Part shown: positions 1 to 7,138 of the stretch, one piece after another
Numbering within the stretch: position 1 is the first letter of the stretch
How the letters are laid out: every line of letters begins with the position of its first letter
Assembly (NCBI RefSeq): GCF_000482705.1
Contig: NZ_AXWO01000036.1
Location: 1-50,739 of the forward strand
DNA: 50,739 nt
Source of the DNA: Glycomyces arizonensis DSM 44726
Lineage (GTDB): Bacteria > Actinomycetota > Actinomycetes > Mycobacteriales > Micromonosporaceae
Direction: 5' to 3'
Program-made: the position numbers and the translations under genes
The notes under the pieces: generated by a model
What the model saw: only the letters and a program-made list of their open reading frames with translations
The model's database searches: none
Told to the model about the DNA's origin: nothing

Positions 1-113
1 AGCACGCTGGCGTGTACCTGATTGATCAGGGCCGCCGACTCGTCAAGCTCGGTGTGGATGGCCGCCGAGCGCTCGGTCCGCTCCTGGCGGCTGGGCTTCC
101 TCGCTGTGGCCAT
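1..113 (-). CDS. Unidentified protein, N-terminal fragment (cut by window start)
   Basis: The minus strand is open from an ATG at 113 to the window edge, giving about 37 residues that begin MATARKPSRQERTERSAAIH. A good ribosome binding site (AGGGAGGT) lies a few bases upstream, which supports this start. The visible part is basic at first and then rich in Ala, Glu and Asp; no domain can be recognised from so short a piece. The rest of the gene lies left of the window. I see no basis for a function. Confidence 0.55.
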   Translation of the reverse strand, partial: MATARKPSRQERTERSAAIHTELDESAALINQVHASV

Positions 114-635
114 GTCACACCTCCCTTGGTGATCCGTACGAGCCTGCCGTTTCCGGCGGTTCGTGCTATACACCAATGATCCCAGGTGGGGGCCGGTTCG
201 TCATCACCCGAAGGATGCGAAAGGTTTCATGTTTCAGACCCGAACCCCAACCCTCCCAAGGCAACAGGCCGCCACACACAATCACTCCACAAGGAACAGG
301 TGAACCTCGGTGCCGGAGAGGGGCCAGGGGAAGAGGTCCCGTCTTTGTCGCCGCCCGCTTGAAGCCGCACCGAAAGGTACCCCACCGCCGAAGAGGGACC
401 GAAACGATCACTCCCGTCTTTGTCGCTGCCGCAGCGCACCGCAACCACGCACACGAGGGACCCCGCCCGCGAACGAAGGGCCATTGCCGGGCTCCCCAGG
501 CGCACCGAACTACACCCTGCCGTAAATACGGCACTCACCACCGCTCAACCAGCAACGAGGCGATCCGGTCTCTCATCCCAAAAAAGGACAACACCGGACC
601 AACGCCCTACACCGGCATCGCTCACACCGCCAGCG
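114..635. other. Intergenic stretch with a 15-bp direct repeat
   Basis: About 520 bases separate the partial gene from cebR. The 15-mer TCCCGTCTTTGTCGC occurs at 337-351 and again at 412-426, within loosely similar flanks about 75 bp apart. Several overlapping open frames exist here on both strands, but they have no plausible ribosome binding site and read as low-complexity Arg/Pro/Ala protein, so I treat the stretch as non-coding. Confidence 0.5.
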
Positions 636-1739
636 CTAAGCGGACTCCCGCACCACGATCCTGGTGCCCAGGATCGTCACCAACGGTCCCGCCTCCTCGC
701 CACGCACGCGCCCGCACAGCAGGCGCGCCATCTCGCGGCCCATCGTCTCGGTCGGCTGGTGCACCGTCGTCAACGGCGGCTCCGAGACCTCCGCCAGCGG
801 CGAGTCGTCGAAGCCGATCAGCGCCAGATCCCCCGGCACCGAGAAGCCGCGCTCCCGCGCCACGCGCAGTGCCGCGATCGCCAGCGGGTCCGAGGCCGCG
901 AGCACCGCGTCCAGCTCCCCGGCGTCATCGAACAGCTGCCTCGCGGCCTTGATGCCGCTGGCCTCGTCGAAACCGCTCGCCACCGCCACGAGCCGCTCCT
1001 CGACCGGCAGCCGGTGTCCCCGCAGCCCGTCACGGTAGCCGTTGAGGCGGTCGACGCCCACGGCCATGTCCTGCGGCCCCGCCACGATGCCGATCCGGCT
1101 GTGGCCCCGCTCGGCCAGGTACTCCACGGCCTGGCGCGCCCCCGATCGGTTGTCGCAGTCCACGTACGCCAGCGGGCGGAACCCCACCGGCGTACCGCAC
1201 AGCACGATCGGGATCCCGGCGTCCTCCAGCCGCTCCGGCAGCGGGTCGCCGCCGTGGCTGGAGACCATCATGACCCCGTCGACGTGGCCGCCCATCAGGT
1301 AGGACTCCAGGCGGCTGCGGTCGCCGTCGCGCGGCGCGAACGTGAGCATCAGCCGCATGTTCTCCTCGGCGAGCTGCTCGGTGATCCCGCGCAGCACCCC
1401 CGCGAAGAACGGCTCGCTCCACAGCCACTCCTGCGACTCGGTCACGACCAGCGCCACCGTGTCGGTCCGCTGCGTCACCAGCGTCCGCGCCGCCTGGTTG
1501 GGGACGTACCCGAGCTCCTTGATCGCGGCCAGCACCGCCGCCCGGGTGTCCTCGGCGACCTTGGGGGAGCCGTTGATGACGCGCGAGACCGTCCCCCGAC
1601 CGACCCCCGCGTGGCGCGCGACGGTGTCGAGCGTGGGTCGCCCCGCGCCGCGCGCGCGCCTGGTGGTCCGGCCGTTCGGGGACTGCCGTGCGGGCTGCGG
1701 CGAACCAGTGCTGGGTCCGTCAGATCGGGTCTCGGTCAT
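636..1739 (-). CDS. cebR: LacI-family transcriptional repressor, CebR/CelR type
   Basis: A 367-residue LacI/GalR repressor. After a disordered basic N-terminus of about 35 residues comes the LacI helix-turn-helix (roughly 36-58, VARHAGVGRGTVSRVING), the hinge helix (about 79-88) and a periplasmic-binding-protein-like sensor domain (about 94-365) ending with the usual PLTTVHQP stretch. It lies 31 bp after bglC and is the last gene of the cebE-F-G-bglC-cebR order known from Streptomyces, where CebR binds TGGGAGCGCTCCCA and is released by cellobiose. Matching sites occur upstream of cebE and of the GH48 gene in this window. That cellobiose is the inducer here is inference from synteny and operators. 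Confidence 0.85.
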   Translation of the reverse strand: MTETRSDGPSTGSPQPARQSPNGRTTRRARGAGRPTLDTVARHAGVGRGTVSRVINGSPKVAEDTRAAVLAAIKELGYVPNQAARTLVTQRTDTVALVVTESQEWLWSEPFFAGVLRGITEQLAEENMRLMLTFAPRDGDRSRLESYLMGGHVDGVMMVSSHGGDPLPERLEDAGIPIVLCGTPVGFRPLAYVDCDNRSGARQAVEYLAERGHSRIGIVAGPQDMAVGVDRLNGYRDGLRGHRLPVEERLVAVASGFDEASGIKAARQLFDDAGELDAVLAASDPLAIAALRVARERGFSVPGDLALIGFDDSPLAEVSEPPLTTVHQPTETMGREMARLLCGRVRGEEAGPLVTILGTRIVVRESA

Positions 1740-1770
1740 CGTGCATCACCTCGGGCTCCGTTGCGTGATT

Positions 1771-3210
1771 TTATTTTGCCTCACCGTTCGAACGAGCCTG
1801 CCGCACCAGGTCGCCGTACCACTTGCCCGAGTCCTTCACGACCCGTTGTCCGGTTTCGAAATCAACATAAACCAGTCCGAACCGTTTGGTATATCCCCAG
1901 GCCCACTCGAAGTTGTCGGCCAGCGACCATGCGAAATAGCCCACCAGCGGCACGCCCGCCTCGACCGCGTCGGCGCAGGCGCCGAGGTGGTCGCGGATGT
2001 AGTCGAGCCGCTCGGAGTCGGGCACCTGGCCCTCGACGAGCTTGTCGGGGAAGGCCGCGCCGTTCTCAGTGACCGCCAGTGTCACCCCAGGGTAGTTCGC
2101 ATGGAGGCGTTTCAACGTTTCAGTAAGCCCCTGCGGTGCGATCTCCCATCCCATGTCCGTTTGCGGCAGCCCCGTGGTGATGAAACCGACGTGCTCGTTC
2201 GCCGGCCACGCCGAGCCCGCGCCCGTCGGCGCCGCCGACGCCGACGAGGCCCCGCCCTCGGCGCCGGTGACCGTGAACTGGCTGTAGAAGTTCACCGACA
2301 GGCAGTCCATCGGCGCGTTGATCAGCTCCATGTCGCCGACCTCGATGAACGAGAAGTCCGTCACCGCCGCGAAGTCCTCCACGACATCCTCGGGGTAGGA
2401 GCCCTTGAGCGCCGCGTCGGTGAACCACCGGTTCTGCACCCCGTCGACCCGCCGCGCCGCGTCCACGTCCGCCGGCGCGTCCGAGGCGGCGTACACCGGG
2501 TAGAAGTTCAGCCCGATGCTCACCGTCGCGTCCGCGTCGGCCTCCTTGATCGCCCGCGCGGCCAGCCCGTGCCCCACCATCAGGTGGTGCGCCGCCGCGA
2601 TCGACGCGGCCGGCTCCCGGCGCCCCGGCGCGTGCTCGCCCGAGGCGTAGCCCAGGAACGCTGCGCACCACGGCTCGTTCACCGTGATCCAGTGCTTGAC
2701 GCGGTCGCCGAGGGCCGCGTGCGCCAGCTGCGCGAATTCCCCGAACCGCTCGGCGGTGTCCCGCTTGGGCCAGCCGCCGGCGTTCTCCAGCGCCTGCGGC
2801 AGGTCCCAGTGGTAGAGCGTCACCCACGGCGTCACGCCCGCATCGAGCAGCGCGTCGACCAGCGACGAGTAGTAGTCCAGCCCGGCGCGGTTGACGCGGG
2901 AGTCGCCGTCGGGGCAGATTCGGGGCCACGACAGCGAGAACCGGTAGCTGTTGAGGCCCAGCTCGCCGACGAGGCCCACGTCGCCCTCGATGTTGTTGTA
3001 GGAGTCGATGGCCTTGTCGCCGTTGGACCCGTCGACGACCCGTCCCGGCTCCGCGACGAACGTGTCCCAGATGGACCGTCCGCGCCCGTCCGCGGTGGTC
3101 GAGCCTTCGACCTGGTAGGAGGAAGTGGCCGCGCCCCAGGAAAAGCCCGCTGGGAACCGGGCGGCGAGTATGCCGTCGCCCTCCGTCGTGGTGTCGATGT
3201 CGATGGTCAT
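1771..3210 (-). CDS. bglC: GH1 beta-glucosidase (intracellular cellobiase)
   Basis: A 479-residue family 1 glycoside hydrolase of full length for the family. It has the N-terminal FSWGAATSSYQVEG signature, the acid/base Glu179 in TVNEPW and the nucleophile Glu382 in VTENG. There is no signal peptide, so it should act in the cytosol, hydrolysing imported cellobiose or short cello-oligosaccharides to glucose. Its ATG overlaps the cebG stop by 4 bp (ATGA), so it is translationally coupled to the permease gene. Position and order match bglC of Streptomyces cebEFG loci. Exact substrate preference cannot be read from sequence. Confidence 0.9.
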   Translation of the reverse strand: MTIDIDTTTEGDGILAARFPAGFSWGAATSSYQVEGSTTADGRGRSIWDTFVAEPGRVVDGSNGDKAIDSYNNIEGDVGLVGELGLNSYRFSLSWPRICPDGDSRVNRAGLDYYSSLVDALLDAGVTPWVTLYHWDLPQALENAGGWPKRDTAERFGEFAQLAHAALGDRVKHWITVNEPWCAAFLGYASGEHAPGRREPAASIAAAHHLMVGHGLAARAIKEADADATVSIGLNFYPVYAASDAPADVDAARRVDGVQNRWFTDAALKGSYPEDVVEDFAAVTDFSFIEVGDMELINAPMDCLSVNFYSQFTVTGAEGGASSASAAPTGAGSAWPANEHVGFITTGLPQTDMGWEIAPQGLTETLKRLHANYPGVTLAVTENGAAFPDKLVEGQVPDSERLDYIRDHLGACADAVEAGVPLVGYFAWSLADNFEWAWGYTKRFGLVYVDFETGQRVVKDSGKWYGDLVRQARSNGEAK

Positions 3211-4130
3211 TGTTTGGTGGAACCTTCCATGATGCCGCTGACGATCTGCCGTCCGAAGATGAGGAACAGGATCGTGATGGGAATGATCGAGATCAGGGTG
3301 CCGGTGAAGACCATCGAAAGGTCCGTGGAGTACAGGCCGACGGAGATCTGGCGGATCGCCAGCTGGATCGTCGGGGTCTCACTGCTCAGGACCAGGAACG
3401 GCCACAGGAACTCGTTCCAGTTGAGCATGAAGGTGAGCAGGCCGAGCACGACCATGCCCGGACGCAGCGCCGGCAGGACGATGCGCCACCAGATCTTGAA
3501 GGTCGTGGCGCCGTCGATGCGGGCGGCCTCGATGATCTCGTCGGGGACCGACTGGAGGGTGTACTGCCGCATCAGGAAGATCCCGAAGCCGTTGACCAGG
3601 AACGGCAGGATCGCGGCCTGGTAGGTGTCGAGCCAGTCGAGCTTGACCATCATGAGGTAGAGCGGGACCAGGCCCAGGTGCTGCAGCGGAACCATCATCG
3701 TCGCCATGACGCCGAACATGAGCAGCTTGGAGCCCTTGAAGCGGAGCTTGGCGAAGGCGAATCCGGCGAGGGTCGAGATGAGCACGACCGCGAGGGTGAC
3801 GGTGCCGGTGATGATGAAGGAGTTCTGCAGGCCCAGCAGCAGGTTCGCCTGCGGGTCGGTCAGGGCCCGTTCGATGTTCTGGCCCAGGTTGCCACCGGGG
3901 ATGAGCACCGGGGGGAACTTGGAGGCGGCCGAGGTGGTTCGCGAGGCGATGACGATCATCCAGTACAGCGGGAAGATCGACAGCACGACGACGGCGATGA
4001 GGCCGATGCGGGTCAGCGCCGTCGGCTCGAGCACGTGCGCGCCGGACTCGCCGCGGCGCTTCGGGCGCTTCCTGCTCGGGGGCGCCGTCGGTGCGGCGGC
4101 GGGCGCGGGCGGTTTGAGGACGGTGCTCAT
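3207..4130 (-). CDS. cebG: Cellobiose-type ABC transporter permease, MalG-like
   Basis: A 307-residue inner-membrane permease of the carbohydrate-uptake-1 ABC family. A Pro/Lys/Arg-rich cytosolic start is followed by six predicted membrane segments; the ATPase-contacting EAA loop reads EAARIDGATTFKIWWRI. The chosen ATG at 4130 overlaps the cebF stop (ATGA), and the open frame upstream of it is only an extension across cebF. It should pair with CebF to form the channel fed by CebE. No ATPase gene accompanies the locus; in Streptomyces a shared MsiK supplies it, and I assume the same here. Confidence 0.88.
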   Translation of the reverse strand: MSTVLKPPAPAAAPTAPPSRKRPKRRGESGAHVLEPTALTRIGLIAVVVLSIFPLYWMIVIASRTTSAASKFPPVLIPGGNLGQNIERALTDPQANLLLGLQNSFIITGTVTLAVVLISTLAGFAFAKLRFKGSKLLMFGVMATMMVPLQHLGLVPLYLMMVKLDWLDTYQAAILPFLVNGFGIFLMRQYTLQSVPDEIIEAARIDGATTFKIWWRIVLPALRPGMVVLGLLTFMLNWNEFLWPFLVLSSETPTIQLAIRQISVGLYSTDLSMVFTGTLISIIPITILFLIFGRQIVSGIMEGSTKQ

Positions 4131-5074
4131 TTGTTCCCCTGGATGCGGTTGACGACGAGGAAGTTCAAGCCGGCCAGCAGCACGATCACGATGAACAGGA
4201 GCCATCCGGCCGCGGCGGACATGCCGTAGTTGCCGTAGGTGCGAAGCAGGTCGATCAGGACCATCGAGGTGGTCTGGAACTGGCCGTTGCTGCCGCCGTC
4301 GAAGCTTCCCGAGCTGAACATCATCGGCTCGACGAAGAGCATCATCCCGCCGACCGTGGAGATGAACGTGGTGAAGATGATGACGGGCTTGAGCTGGGGG
4401 ACGGTGATATTCCAGAACTGCTGCCGGGAGTTGGCGCCGTCGATCGCGGCGGCCTCGTAGAGCTGCTTGGGGATGGTCTGCATGGCGGCCAGGAAGATCA
4501 GGGCGTTGTAGCCCATCCACCGCCAGTCGACCATGGAGGCGATGGCGGTCCAGGAACTCCACCGCTCGGCCTGCCAGTTGATGTTGTCGACCCCGAACAG
4601 GCCGAGGAAGCCGTTGATCATGCCGTACTCCTGGCCCCAGATGCGGGCGAAGACGACGCCGACGGCCACCACGGAGGTGACGATCGGGGCGAGCACGAGC
4701 ATGCGCCAGGTCAGCTGGGCCCGCAGGCGCTTGTTCAGCGCGTTGGCGACCAGGAGGGCCACGATGAGCTGCGGGATGGTGGCGAGGACGAACATGCCGA
4801 GCGTGTTGACGATCGACCAGGGGAAGCGTTCGTACTCGAACAGCAGGAATTTGTAGTTGTCCAGGCCGACGAAGGTCTGGTCGGGTTTGCGGGTGCTCCA
4901 TTCGTGGAGCGAGGCGTAGACGGTGTAGCCCATCGGGAAGAGCCCGAACACTGCGAACAGCAGGAAGAAGGGGGCTACGAAGAGATAGGGGACGCCTTTG
5001 AGGTCGAACTGGTGGAGCCGGTTGCGGAAGGTCCGGCGCCGGTGCGTTCGAGCCGTGTCGACTGCGGTGGTCAT
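4127..5074 (-). CDS. cebF: Cellobiose-type ABC transporter permease, MalF-like
   Basis: A 315-residue permease with a basic cytosolic N-terminus, about six membrane segments (the first around residues 26-48) and the EAA loop EAAAIDGANSRQQFWNI. I chose the ATG at 5074 because AGAGGA lies just upstream; another ATG at 5086 has no ribosome binding site. It is coupled to cebG by an ATGA overlap. A 225-bp gap with a strong hairpin separates it from cebE upstream, which may lower permease expression relative to the binding protein. Confidence 0.88.
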   Translation of the reverse strand: MTTAVDTARTHRRRTFRNRLHQFDLKGVPYLFVAPFFLLFAVFGLFPMGYTVYASLHEWSTRKPDQTFVGLDNYKFLLFEYERFPWSIVNTLGMFVLATIPQLIVALLVANALNKRLRAQLTWRMLVLAPIVTSVVAVGVVFARIWGQEYGMINGFLGLFGVDNINWQAERWSSWTAIASMVDWRWMGYNALIFLAAMQTIPKQLYEAAAIDGANSRQQFWNITVPQLKPVIIFTTFISTVGGMMLFVEPMMFSSGSFDGGSNGQFQTTSMVLIDLLRTYGNYGMSAAAGWLLFIVIVLLAGLNFLVVNRIQGNK

Positions 5075-5098
5075 GGTTCCTCTCATCGGTCCGAAGGA

Positions 5099-5134
5099 GT
5101 CGGCCCGCCGCGGGTTGGGGCGCGGCGGGCCGAC
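5099..5134 (-). terminator. Strong hairpin between cebE and cebF
   Basis: Perfect inverted repeat with 14-bp arms (5099-5112 and 5121-5134) and an 8-nt loop, without a T tract. It sits between the binding-protein gene and the permease gene on the transcribed strand. Such hairpins often act as partial terminators or 3' stabilisers that leave more cebE message than cebFG message; that role is inference. Confidence 0.6.
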
Positions 5135-5299
5135 ACGGCGCCGGTGCCGCCGACCGCTTCCTCGCGGGGGGAGTGCCGTCGCTGGGAAGCGGGTCGGCGG
5201 GCCGGAGCGTTGGTCGCCGAAGAGGTGGGGAGCGGTGCCTGGGGGATCACCGCTCCCTGCGGCGACTGGCGCCGTCACCGGGTGACGGGCGCCTTCGGG

Positions 5300-6625
5300 T
5301 TACATTCCGCCGAGCGCCACCGCGTCTTCGGAGTCGGACTGGATGGCGTCCCAGATGTTGTCGGAGGTGTAAGTGCCGTCGACGAGGCCGTTGAGGGCCC
5401 CTTCCACGGCGCCCTTGACGGCCGGGTGCAGCTCGGTGTACTCCAGGGACGGGAAGTCGGCCACCGAGGCGGCGATGATCTCGCCGACCGGCGCGTCGTT
5501 GAAGTACGGGTTGGTGTAGTCGGCGACCATCTCGGCGCCCTCGAAGGTCGACGGGAACGGCCCGACGGCCTCGAAGACGGCGACCTGCTGCTCGGGGGCG
5601 GTCAGCCACGCGGCCAGCTCGGCGGCCTCTTCAGGGTGCGCGCTCTGGGCCGGGACGAGCAGCCACGAGCCGCCCCAGTTGCCGGAGACGCCCGGTGCGG
5701 CGGCGAAGTCCCAGTTGCCGGCGTTGTCCGGACCGGCGTTGCCCTCGACGACGCCGAGCATCCACGCGGGGCACGGCATGACGGCGAAGCCGCCCTCGGC
5801 CTGCGCGGCGATCCACTCTTCGCTCCAGGAGACGAAGTTGCCGATCGCGCCCATCTCGTTGAGCTCGACGATGGTGTTGACCGAGGTCTGGACGGCCTCG
5901 GAGTCGAGCGTCAGGTTGCCTTCGGCGTCGACGTACATCTGGCCGTCGCCCTGTCCGGCGACCTGGCCCAGCAGCATGTTCTGCAGCTGCGTGGGGCTGT
6001 CGAGGAAGTCGGCGTCCACGCCGGAGTCGACGAAGGTCTGGGCGACGGTCTTGAAGCCGTCCCAGTCGGCCCAGGCCGTGGCGAGTTCGTCACGGTTGGT
6101 CGGCAGCCCCGCCTCGGCGAAGAGGTCGGAGCGGTAGCACATGCCCATGCCGCCGACGTCGGTGCCGAAGCCGGCGAGCTTGCCGCCGGGGGTGTGGCCG
6201 AGGTCCCACTTCCACGCCGGGTATTCCTCGGCGCGGGAGTCGTAGCCGTATTCGGCGAGGTCGGCCCAATAGTCCTCGTTGGCCAGCATCTGGGCCATGC
6301 CCTGCTCGTCCATGCCCATGACGTCGCCGGCGCCGGAGCCGGCCTGGAGGGCCGCCTCCATGGCGGGGAGGAAGTCGTCGTTGAAGTTGATTCCGTCGCC
6401 TTCGAGGACCACGTCGATGTTCGGGTGGTCGGCCTCGTACTTCTCTTCGAGGCCGGCTTCGACGTAGCCGAGTTTGCCGAACATCTGGACGGTGAGCTGG
6501 ATCTTGCCGTCTTCGGTGGTGCCGTCGTCACCACTGTCGTCGCCGCCGCAGGCGCTCAGCGCGAGGGTGCCCGCGGCGATCGCCGCCAGGGCCGCCTTCC
6601 CGCGGTGCTTGTTGAGGAGATGCAT
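5300..6625 (-). CDS. cebE: Cello-oligosaccharide ABC transporter solute-binding lipoprotein
   Basis: A 441-residue extracellular sugar-binding lipoprotein. The start is the ATG at 6625, preceded by GGAAGGAA; it gives a basic start, a hydrophobic core and the lipobox LSAC with the lipidated Cys26, followed by an acidic Gly/Asp linker. The body is a type I carbohydrate-binding fold of the MalE/CebE kind. The longer open frame upstream adds 60 residues without signal-peptide character and is rejected. It is first in the locus and lies divergently from the GH48 cellulase across a 513-bp control region, which supports cellobiose or cello-oligosaccharides as ligand. Confidence 0.88.
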   Translation of the reverse strand: MHLLNKHRGKAALAAIAAGTLALSACGGDDSGDDGTTEDGKIQLTVQMFGKLGYVEAGLEEKYEADHPNIDVVLEGDGINFNDDFLPAMEAALQAGSGAGDVMGMDEQGMAQMLANEDYWADLAEYGYDSRAEEYPAWKWDLGHTPGGKLAGFGTDVGGMGMCYRSDLFAEAGLPTNRDELATAWADWDGFKTVAQTFVDSGVDADFLDSPTQLQNMLLGQVAGQGDGQMYVDAEGNLTLDSEAVQTSVNTIVELNEMGAIGNFVSWSEEWIAAQAEGGFAVMPCPAWMLGVVEGNAGPDNAGNWDFAAAPGVSGNWGGSWLLVPAQSAHPEEAAELAAWLTAPEQQVAVFEAVGPFPSTFEGAEMVADYTNPYFNDAPVGEIIAASVADFPSLEYTELHPAVKGAVEGALNGLVDGTYTSDNIWDAIQSDSEDAVALGGM

Positions 6626-6767
6626 CGTTGCTGGTTTCCTTCCGGGCGCCGAGGGGCGCCGTGTTGTGGGAGGGGTTGTCGCAGTCGTCGGTCTGGAAAG
6701 GGGTCGACCACGGGGGTCGAGGGACGGGCGCTGGCGCCCGGCCGGGTGATGGAGGATGTCATCGCTT

Positions 6768-6781
6768 TGGGAGCGATACCA
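6768..6781. promoter_or_regulatory. CebR-type operator for cebE
   Basis: TGGGAGCGATACCA matches 12 of 14 bases of the CebR/CelR consensus TGGGAGCGCTCCCA. It lies about 143 bp upstream of the cebE start in the divergent cebE/GH48 control region. A second partial box (CGGGAGCG) follows at about 6790-6797. Confidence 0.7.
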
Positions 6782-6975
6782 GAAGCTTACGGGAGCGTGA
6801 CGCATGACGCAAGCCCGGCTGTGGGAGGAGTTACTCTTTTGTTACTTCGTCGCCGTGTGCGAAGATATCGACGTTCTCAGATGTCTCGCTGTAACTGGTT
6901 GATGACACGCTCTCTACCAGGGAAATCGGCGCTTCTCGGCGGCACGGGACAATGCGCCCAAAATAAATTTAGAGA

Positions 6976-6991
6976 TGTCAATGTATTGACA
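6976..6991 (+). promoter_or_regulatory. Palindrome overlapping a TTGACA promoter element of the GH48 gene
   Basis: TGTCAAT-GT-ATTGACA is a perfect 7-bp inverted repeat whose right arm contains a canonical -35 box (TTGACA, 6986-6991). A weak -10 candidate (GACGAT) starts at 7010, and the CebR-type box at 7020 would then overlap the transcription start. The region is AT-rich compared with its surroundings. Confidence 0.45.
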
Positions 6992-7019
6992 TACAGGTCC
7001 GAGTCTTGCGACGATGGCT

Positions 7020-7033
7020 TGGGAGCGCTTCCT
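7020..7033. promoter_or_regulatory. CebR-type operator for the GH48 gene
   Basis: TGGGAGCGCTTCCT matches 12 of 14 bases of the CebR consensus, 106 bp before the GH48 start. A half-site AGCGCTCCCA lies at 7088-7097, 42 bp before the start. Together they imply repression of the cellulase by the same regulator as the import genes. Confidence 0.75.
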
Positions 7034-7138
7034 TCCGAAGGTCCGTTTCGTTCCACACGCGTCATATGACGGCCCTGGGACGACACAAGCGCTCCCACCA
7101 GAACCGGACATTCAGACCAGCTCTCAGGAGTAACCATA

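Noticed and set aside
166..541. Open frames of 104-122 residues on the minus strand
   Set aside because: No ribosome site, no domain, and codon pattern not typical of the genome; treated as non-coding.
6626..6805. 60-residue N-terminal extension of CebE
   Set aside because: It would bury the signal peptide and lipobox, and it crosses the CebR-type operator.
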